Of a stretch of 64,000 nucleotides of DNA, positions 58,640 to 64,000 are shown piece after piece; within the stretch, counting starts at the first letter, position 1; each line of letters opens with the position of its first letter. Source of the DNA: UBA4636 sp045534575 (GTDB lineage Bacteria > Bacillota > Clostridia > Christensenellales > Borkfalkiaceae); the NCBI GenBank assembly GCA_045534575.1, contig JAZSJZ010000004.1, forward strand, positions 186,001 through 250,000, read 5' to 3'. The notes beneath the pieces were generated by a model. The model saw only the letters and a program-made list of their open reading frames with translations, had not been told where the DNA came from and searched no databases. The translations under genes were made by a program, and so were the position numbers.

Positions 58640-61207
58640 ATGGAAAATAAAGGCGTTTCGGGTGGAAGAGCCATCCAAAGAGCAACTGAAGAATTTAAGA
58701 AAATCACGGCAATGACAAGTGAAATTGCCGCATCTTTTGGCGTTAAATATATCGCGACCGAATTTTTCTTGCTTGCAATAATTAGATCCAACGGAAGAAG
58801 TTCAATGTTACTTCGCTCTTATAACGTAACCGAAACGACGGTGCTTCCTATAATTCGAAATTGTATCGATAAGTCGTTAACAAGGGTTGGTTTTACCGTT
58901 TCGGTAAAAAGCCTTATCAACAACTTAACCGCTATTGCAGACGCTAATAATTGCACTTATATTTCCACCGAGCATTTCCTTTACGCAATTTTATCTTTTA
59001 ACTGCGTTGCAAGAGATATTATTTTATCTACCGCCACAGATATTAAATCTTTAACGGAAAATTTGCAACGGCTTATGCGCCCGTCTGTAACAAAACCTTT
59101 AACGAGAAGTGTTGGGGAAAGAGGTTGGCAACAACCTAGTTCCACTTCAACCGCTCAAAAACCAAGTTTTAGCCAAGGCGGTTTTGTGGGTATTGGTTCT
59201 CAAAGCGGTTTGAGTAGCGCAAGTTCTACTTTTGCCCAAAGTGTTTCAAATCAAAACGCTCCGTCTATTAAAGGCACTCCGCTTGAAAAATATGGCGTAG
59301 ATTTAACCGAACAAGCAAGATTAGGTCGCCTTGACCCTGTTATCGGCAGAAAAGACGAAATGCAAAGTCTTGTTAATGCGCTTAATAGAAAAAACAAAAA
59401 CAGCCCGCTTTTAGTTGGCGAGCCCGGCATTGGTAAAAGCGCCGTTATTGAGGGTTTTGCCGAACTTATCGCAAGCGGAAACGTTCCCGATAGTTTAAAG
59501 AACAAAATTTTGTTTTCGCTAGATTTAAGTTCAGTGGTTGCGGGCGCAAAGTTTAGAGGCGAGTTCGAGGCTCGTTTCAAAGAAGTTATAAAATACGTAA
59601 CTGAGGCAAAGAACGTAATTTTATTCATTGATGAAATTCATAACCTCGTTTCGGGTGTCAAGAGCGACGGGATGGACGCTAGCGAAATTTTAAAACCAGC
59701 GCTAGCAAGGGGTGAAATTCAACTTATCGGTGCAACGACTATTGCTGAATATAGAAAATATATCGAAAAAGATTCTGCTCTAGATAGAAGATTTTCAGTT
59801 ATAAATCTTAATCCGCCGTCCGTTGAAGATACCATTGAAATAATAAAAGGGCTTAGAGATAATTTTGAAGCCCACCACCAAATCGAAATAACTGACGAGG
59901 CAATCGAAGTTGCCGTTAAACTTAGCGATAGATACATAACGACTAAATTCTTGCCCGATAAGGCTATTGATTTAATCGACGAGGCGGCGGCAAGGTCTAG
60001 GCTTCAAAGCAGTAAGCCAGATAGTGAGATACTTCAAAAAGAAGAGGAATATCGCCAAATTTTAGGCGAAATTGATTACGCTCGCTCTTGTGGCTATAAC
60101 GTTTCTGCGCTATCGACAAGACAAGCCGAACTTGACCGTGAAATAGAAGAACTTTATAAGGCTAGAGATAAGCGTTTAGCAAGGGCTAATCCGTTTATCG
60201 ACGGGGAGGACGTTGCTAAAGTTGTTAGCGATACCACAAAAATCCCCGTTGCAAAACTAACCCAATCGCAAGCAGAAAGGCTTATCAACTTAGAGAACAT
60301 TTTGCACGAGCGAGTTATCGGTCAAAGCGAGGCAGTAAATAGTGTTTCTCAAGCGGTAAGGCGGGCAATGAGCGGTATTGCCGACCCTAACAAGCCAATA
60401 GGAACTTTTATGTTCGTTGGCCCTACGGGCGTTGGTAAAACAGAACTATCAAAGGCACTAACCGAAGCGCTTTTTAGCGATGATAGAATGCTTATTCGCA
60501 TCGATATGAGCGAATATATGGAAAAAAGTAGCATTTCTAAACTTATCGGCGCGCCACCGGGCTATGTTGGTTTTGACGACGAGGGGCAACTAACCGAAAA
60601 GGTAAGAAGAAATCCTTACTCTGTCGTTTTGTTTGACGAAATTGAAAAAGCGCACCCAGACGTTTTTAATCTTATGCTTCAAATTTTTGACGAGGGACGG
60701 CTCACTGACAGCAAGGGAAGATTAGTAGATTTTAAAAACTGCGTTATCATAATGACTTTAAACGTGGGCGCAACCGAAGCCGTTAAAAAGAAAGTTTCCA
60801 TTGGCTTTGGAGCAGTAGAAGAAACTAGCCAAACTGACGTTAAAGAACGTGTTGAAGTAGAACTTAAAAAGAAGTTTAAGCCCGAGTTTTTGAACAGAAT
60901 TGACGAAATTGTGCACTTTAATAGGCTTTCTAAAGACGAGTGCAGTGAAATTTGTATTCTTATTTTAGAAGGGCTTAAAAAGAGGCTTTTAGATAAGAAA
61001 ATTTATATCAACTTCGACGATAGCGTTATCGAACATATTCTCGATAAAGGCTATAACGAAGAATACGGCGCAAGACCGTTAAAACGCGCGGTTAGAGATA
61101 TGATTGAAGATGAACTTTCTAACAAACTTATTCGTGGAATAGTAAAAGAAGGTTCAAGAGTTTATATCAGCGTTGAAAATCAAAAAATCGTATTCAGCGT
61201 TGGCTGA
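58640..61207 (+). CDS. clpC: ATP-dependent Clp unfoldase ClpC
   Basis: A double-AAA+ unfoldase that feeds arginine-phosphorylated and other substrates to ClpP. It has 855 residues. The N-domain repeats cover about 10-150. A Ser/Gln-rich linker of about 60 residues follows. AAA1 has GEPGIGKSAV (near 262) and the Walker B FIDEIHNLV. The short middle domain (EEEYRQILGEIDYARS) fits ClpC rather than ClpB. AAA2 has GPTGVGKTEL (near 596) and VVLFDEIEKAH. The Shine-Dalgarno is weak (TAGGT adjacent to ATG), suggesting coupling to mcsB. Confidence 0.95.
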   Translation: MENKGVSGGRAIQRATEEFKKITAMTSEIAASFGVKYIATEFFLLAIIRSNGRSSMLLRSYNVTETTVLPIIRNCIDKSLTRVGFTVSVKSLINNLTAIADANNCTYISTEHFLYAILSFNCVARDIILSTATDIKSLTENLQRLMRPSVTKPLTRSVGERGWQQPSSTSTAQKPSFSQGGFVGIGSQSGLSSASSTFAQSVSNQNAPSIKGTPLEKYGVDLTEQARLGRLDPVIGRKDEMQSLVNALNRKNKNSPLLVGEPGIGKSAVIEGFAELIASGNVPDSLKNKILFSLDLSSVVAGAKFRGEFEARFKEVIKYVTEAKNVILFIDEIHNLVSGVKSDGMDASEILKPALARGEIQLIGATTIAEYRKYIEKDSALDRRFSVINLNPPSVEDTIEIIKGLRDNFEAHHQIEITDEAIEVAVKLSDRYITTKFLPDKAIDLIDEAAARSRLQSSKPDSEILQKEEEYRQILGEIDYARSCGYNVSALSTRQAELDREIEELYKARDKRLARANPFIDGEDVAKVVSDTTKIPVAKLTQSQAERLINLENILHERVIGQSEAVNSVSQAVRRAMSGIADPNKPIGTFMFVGPTGVGKTELSKALTEALFSDDRMLIRIDMSEYMEKSSISKLIGAPPGYVGFDDEGQLTEKVRRNPYSVVLFDEIEKAHPDVFNLMLQIFDEGRLTDSKGRLVDFKNCVIIMTLNVGATEAVKKKVSIGFGAVEETSQTDVKERVEVELKKKFKPEFLNRIDEIVHFNRLSKDECSEICILILEGLKKRLLDKKIYINFDDSVIEHILDKGYNEEYGARPLKRAVRDMIEDELSNKLIRGIVKEGSRVYISVENQKIVFSVG

Positions 61208-61241
61208 AAACAAATATAAATAAATTTACGGAGGAAATTCT

Positions 61242-61760
61242 ATGAAAATTGAAATCGCAGCAAAAAACTATCGTGTAACTGAAGACCTTAACAAAGTTTT
61301 AGAGAAGAAACTTTCTAAACTTGATAAGTATTTCGACGACGACGCTACTTGCAAAATTTACCTAAAGAAAGAGAAGCGTGATTCCAAAATGGAAGTTTCT
61401 CTTGAACGTGTTGGGCTTTATTTAAGAGCCGAAGCAAACGGCGAAAATTTTTACGATATTATCGACGCTATCGTTCCAAAACTAGAACGCCAAATTTATA
61501 AATATCGTTCAAAACTTGAGAAAAAACTCAAAAAAGGCGTTAAAATCGAAGATATTGAGCCTATCGAGGCAGATGAGTTTAAACTTGTTAAAACCAAGCA
61601 ATTTGAAGTTAAGCCAATCTCGATTGACGAGGCTATTGAAGAATTTGAACTCATTGGGCATAGTTTTTTCGTGTTTTTAGATGCTGACGATAATAAAGTG
61701 AAAGTGCTTTATTTAAGAGACGACGGCAACATCGGCTTAATCAATCCTATCGTTAAATAG
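61242..61760 (+). CDS. hpf: ribosome hibernation-promoting factor, long form
   Basis: A 172-residue HPF-long protein that dimerises 70S ribosomes into inactive 100S particles in stationary phase. The N-terminal domain (KIEIAAKNYRVTEDLNKVLE to about residue 105) has the S30AE fold. The C-terminal domain (KTKQFEVKPISIDEAIEEFE, then GHSFFVFLDADDNKVKVLY) is the dimerisation domain of Firmicutes long HPF. The ribosome binding site GGAGGA is very strong. It stands 34 bases after clpC. Confidence 0.96.
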   Translation: MKIEIAAKNYRVTEDLNKVLEKKLSKLDKYFDDDATCKIYLKKEKRDSKMEVSLERVGLYLRAEANGENFYDIIDAIVPKLERQIYKYRSKLEKKLKKGVKIEDIEPIEADEFKLVKTKQFEVKPISIDEAIEEFELIGHSFFVFLDADDNKVKVLYLRDDGNIGLINPIVK

Positions 61761-61806
61761 GCTTAGTTTAAATAATTTTTATTAACAATTACGCAAGAAG
61801 GTAAAA

Positions 61807-62601
61807 ATGGAAATTGGTGTTTCAACTGCGTCGCTTTTTCTTCGTTACTATAATGAAGACGCACTTGCAATTTTAAACGGAATTGACTCAAAAGTTACCG
61901 AAATTTTCCTTGAGTCGTTCACGGAATATAAAAAGGAATTTGGCTTAAAACTTCAACCGCTACTAAACGGGCTGAAGGTCAATTCCTTGCACGTTTTAAC
62001 GACGCAGTTCGAGCCACAACTATTCGAGCCGTGCGATAGGGCAAGACGAGATGCTTTCGATATGATTAAAGGCGTTTTTGAACTAGGAGAAGTGGTTGGC
62101 GCAAAATACTATATTTTGCACGGCAAGGCTTATTTTAAGAAAACGGCAAAATTTAATCAATACGAGTTTTACGGCAAGAGTTTTAACGAACTTTGCGACC
62201 TTGCCGAAAAATACGGTATGGAAATTTGTTTAGAAAACGTTGAGTGGGCGTTTTATAGGTCAATAGGCTTTTTCTCTAGGATGAAAAAGTTTTGCCCAAG
62301 ACTAAAAGGTTGCCTAGATATTAAGCAAGCAAGACTATCGGGCGTTGATTACACTGATTATATCAAAGAAATGAAAGGTGCGATAGCAACCGTGCATTTG
62401 AGCGACTACGACGAAAATGGAAAAATAGTGCTTCCGGGCAAGGGGCTTTTTGATTTTGAAAAACTCTTCAAGGAATTGAAAGCAGTTGGCTTTGACGGAA
62501 ACGCTTTAATTGAAGTATATAAAGACAGTTACGAGAATATCGATGAACTTAAAGAAAGTCTTTATTATTTAAGAAAAATAAAAGAAAGGGTATATGGTTA
62601 A
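61807..62601 (+). CDS. sugar phosphate isomerase/epimerase (xylose isomerase-like TIM barrel)
   Basis: A 264-residue TIM-barrel protein of the AP-endonuclease-2 superfamily. It begins EIGVSTASLF. YYILHG, LCLENVEWAF-type strand ICLENVEWAF, LKGCLDIKQAR and VHLSDYDENG give the metal-ligand His/Glu/Asp/His positions of the barrel, and NALIEVYKDS ends with the last Glu. Such enzymes isomerise or epimerise sugars or inositols; the substrate is unknown. It sits directly before pgi, with 5 bases between them, suggesting a sugar role. Confidence 0.82.
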   Translation: MEIGVSTASLFLRYYNEDALAILNGIDSKVTEIFLESFTEYKKEFGLKLQPLLNGLKVNSLHVLTTQFEPQLFEPCDRARRDAFDMIKGVFELGEVVGAKYYILHGKAYFKKTAKFNQYEFYGKSFNELCDLAEKYGMEICLENVEWAFYRSIGFFSRMKKFCPRLKGCLDIKQARLSGVDYTDYIKEMKGAIATVHLSDYDENGKIVLPGKGLFDFEKLFKELKAVGFDGNALIEVYKDSYENIDELKESLYYLRKIKERVYG

Positions 62602-62606
62602 AAATT

Positions 62607-64000
62607 ATGAAAAGATTTAGCAATGCAGAATTTTTAAAAAGCATGAAAATCCGCTTCGACTTCAACAACATGATGCAAGAATACGTTGGAAAAGAAGGCT
62701 TTACCGAAGAAGACTTACTTTGTTCTAAAAAACTTTGCCAAGATGCGTTTAAAATCGTTAAACAAAATCGTGGCAAAAATATGATGGGTTGGTCGGAACT
62801 TCACAAAAACCAAAAAGAAGTTGTAAAACTTATAAAAGCTGAGGCTAAAGAGGTTAGAAGAAAGTTTGACTATTTCGTTGTTTTAGGTATTGGCGGAAGC
62901 GCACTAGGCCCAATCGCAGTGTTTAACGCGCTAAAACATCTTCACTATAACGACCTTCCAAAAAGCAAGAGAAAAGGTCCTAAATTTTACGTAGAAGATA
63001 ACGTTGACCCAGAGCGTATGACTGCGCTTTTAGACGTTATCGATATTGAAAAAACAATGTTCAACGTAGTAACTAAAAGCGGTTCTACGAGTGAAACGAT
63101 GTCGCAATATCTTATCATTTGGAATATTTTAAAAGAAAAACTCGGCGACAAGGCTAGCGAGCATATTATCGCAACCACGAGCGAATCAACGGGCAACCTA
63201 ATTAAAATTGCTAAGCGTGATAATTTAAAAACGTTCTTTATTCCAGACGGCGTTGGCGGAAGATTTAGCGAACTTTGCCCTGTTGGGCTTTTGCCTGCTA
63301 GCGTTTTGGGCGTTGATATTGAAGAACTACTTGCTGGTGCAAACTTTATGGATAAACTTTGCAAAACGGCTTGTCCTTTTGAAAATCCTGCAATGGCGTT
63401 TGCAATTTTGCAATATCTATCATTTAAAAACGGCAAAAACATTTCAGTTATGATGCCTTATGCCGATAGTTTAAAACTTATGGCAGATTGGTATTGTCAA
63501 CTTTGGGCGGAAAGTCTTGGCAAGGCAACTAAAAAAGATGGTAGCCCAGCGTTCGTTGGTCAAACGCCTGTTAAATCGCTCGGCGTTACCGACCAACACA
63601 GCCAAGTTCAACTCTATATTGCAGGTCCTTTCGATAAAGTTATCACGTTTATCGGCGTTGATAATTATCGTTCTAGGGTTGAAATTCCAAACGGCTGTGA
63701 AGAATTCCCTAACGTCAACTTCTTGTGCGGGCATTCTATGAACGAACTAATTTCAACCGAAATGAAGGCAACCGCTTACGCTTTAACAACGCACGGCAGA
63801 TTAAACAATACCATTTATTTGCCAGAAGTTAACGAGTTCACTCTCGGTCAACTTATGTTTATGTTGGAACTTGCAACCGCTTATATTGGCGAAATGTTTG
63901 GCATCGATACCTACGACCAACCGGGCGTTGAAGAAGGCAAGAACGCAACTTACGCTATGTTTGGAAGAGAGGGTTTTGAGAAAAAACGCGAGGAATTAAA
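62607..64000 (+). CDS. pgi: glucose-6-phosphate isomerase (3' partial)
   Basis: Interconverts glucose-6-phosphate and fructose-6-phosphate. The frame is open from ATG 62607 to the end of the window (464 codons), with no stop, so the C-terminus is cut off by the window edge. VVLGIGGSALGP near residue 92, TKSGSTSET near 151, GVGGRFSELCPVGLLP, TDQHSQVQLYIAGP and GREGFEKK are family motifs. The ribosome binding site is weak (AAAGAAAGGG about 15 bases upstream). It is immediately downstream of the epimerase-like gene. Confidence 0.95.
   Translation, partial: MKRFSNAEFLKSMKIRFDFNNMMQEYVGKEGFTEEDLLCSKKLCQDAFKIVKQNRGKNMMGWSELHKNQKEVVKLIKAEAKEVRRKFDYFVVLGIGGSALGPIAVFNALKHLHYNDLPKSKRKGPKFYVEDNVDPERMTALLDVIDIEKTMFNVVTKSGSTSETMSQYLIIWNILKEKLGDKASEHIIATTSESTGNLIKIAKRDNLKTFFIPDGVGGRFSELCPVGLLPASVLGVDIEELLAGANFMDKLCKTACPFENPAMAFAILQYLSFKNGKNISVMMPYADSLKLMADWYCQLWAESLGKATKKDGSPAFVGQTPVKSLGVTDQHSQVQLYIAGPFDKVITFIGVDNYRSRVEIPNGCEEFPNVNFLCGHSMNELISTEMKATAYALTTHGRLNNTIYLPEVNEFTLGQLMFMLELATAYIGEMFGIDTYDQPGVEEGKNATYAMFGREGFEKKREEL

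Noticed and set aside
1..64000. CRISPR arrays, transposases, phage genes, tRNA or rRNA genes
   Set aside because: No regularly spaced repeats, transposase or integrase motifs, or tRNA-like cloverleaf sequences were recognised on either strand.

Overview
The window looks like a chromosome segment of a low-GC Gram-positive bacterium (Bacillota), most likely an uncultured Clostridia lineage. The reasons are the combination of DivIB-type FtsQ, KtrAB, McsA-McsB-ClpC with a YwlE-type phosphatase, DnaD/DnaI-like primosome proteins, CdaA, TypA and long-form HPF, an AT-rich base composition, and strong GGAGG-type ribosome binding sites. MurE carries the DNPR motif of the meso-diaminopimelate enzymes. 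I see no tRNA, rRNA, insertion sequence, prophage or CRISPR array. The species cannot be named from the sequence alone.

Layout. 1-3205: start of the division/cell-wall (dcw) cluster: rsmH (5'-truncated by the window), an ftsL-like gene closed by a strong terminator, and a septal PBP that appears to start at AUU. 3217-8803: an accessory insert with three phosphoesterases (a PPP-like enzyme, a metallophosphoesterase fused to a SpoT/MESH1-like HD domain, and a PHP enzyme), a MORN-repeat protein, and a membrane protein with Rossmann/TrkA-N-like and RyR-like regions. 9153-10199: uxuA. 10361-20846: the dcw cluster resumes as murE-mraY-murD-ftsW-murA-ftsQ-ftsA-ftsZ, without murF or murG. The ftsZ gene encodes a roughly 350-residue acidic N-terminal extension followed by an internal Shine-Dalgarno and ATG placed exactly at the canonical FtsZ start.

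20937-31922: typA (minus), an ABC exporter, a GNAT enzyme, glmS, a BspA-like LRR lipoprotein, a CDF transporter, the NAD(P)HX repair enzyme and a small membrane protein. 32022-33992: a DUF3737 protein, then a probable cobalamin riboswitch controlling a DUF4430 lipoprotein and an ECF S component, probably a vitamin B12 uptake unit. 34060-36130 (minus): ktrB-ktrA, followed by a structured minus-strand RNA that resembles 6S RNA. 36679-40908: an MBL hydrolase, a ComEC without its MBL domain, holA, cdaA and a 37-residue membrane peptide where cdaR usually sits. 40957-43310 (minus): dnaD-like and dnaI-like genes. 43527-49862: sbcDC, a pseudo-alpha/beta-hydrolase and signal peptidase I. 49978-64000: degV, pepF, dnaB, the sua5-ywlE-rpiB-galU run, mcsA-mcsB-clpC, hpf, a xylose-isomerase-like enzyme and pgi (3'-truncated by the window).

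Themes. (1) Cell division and peptidoglycan synthesis, with unusual FtsZ, FtsA and PBP features. (2) Protein-arginine phosphorylation: the kinase McsB and a likely arginine phosphatase lie about 2 kb apart. (3) Potassium and c-di-AMP: CdaA, KtrAB and a channel-like RyR/Rossmann protein. (4) A recurring promoter layout in which a TTG-N17-TANAAT promoter ends only 6-8 nt before the ATG with no ribosome binding site, implying leaderless mRNAs for at least five genes.
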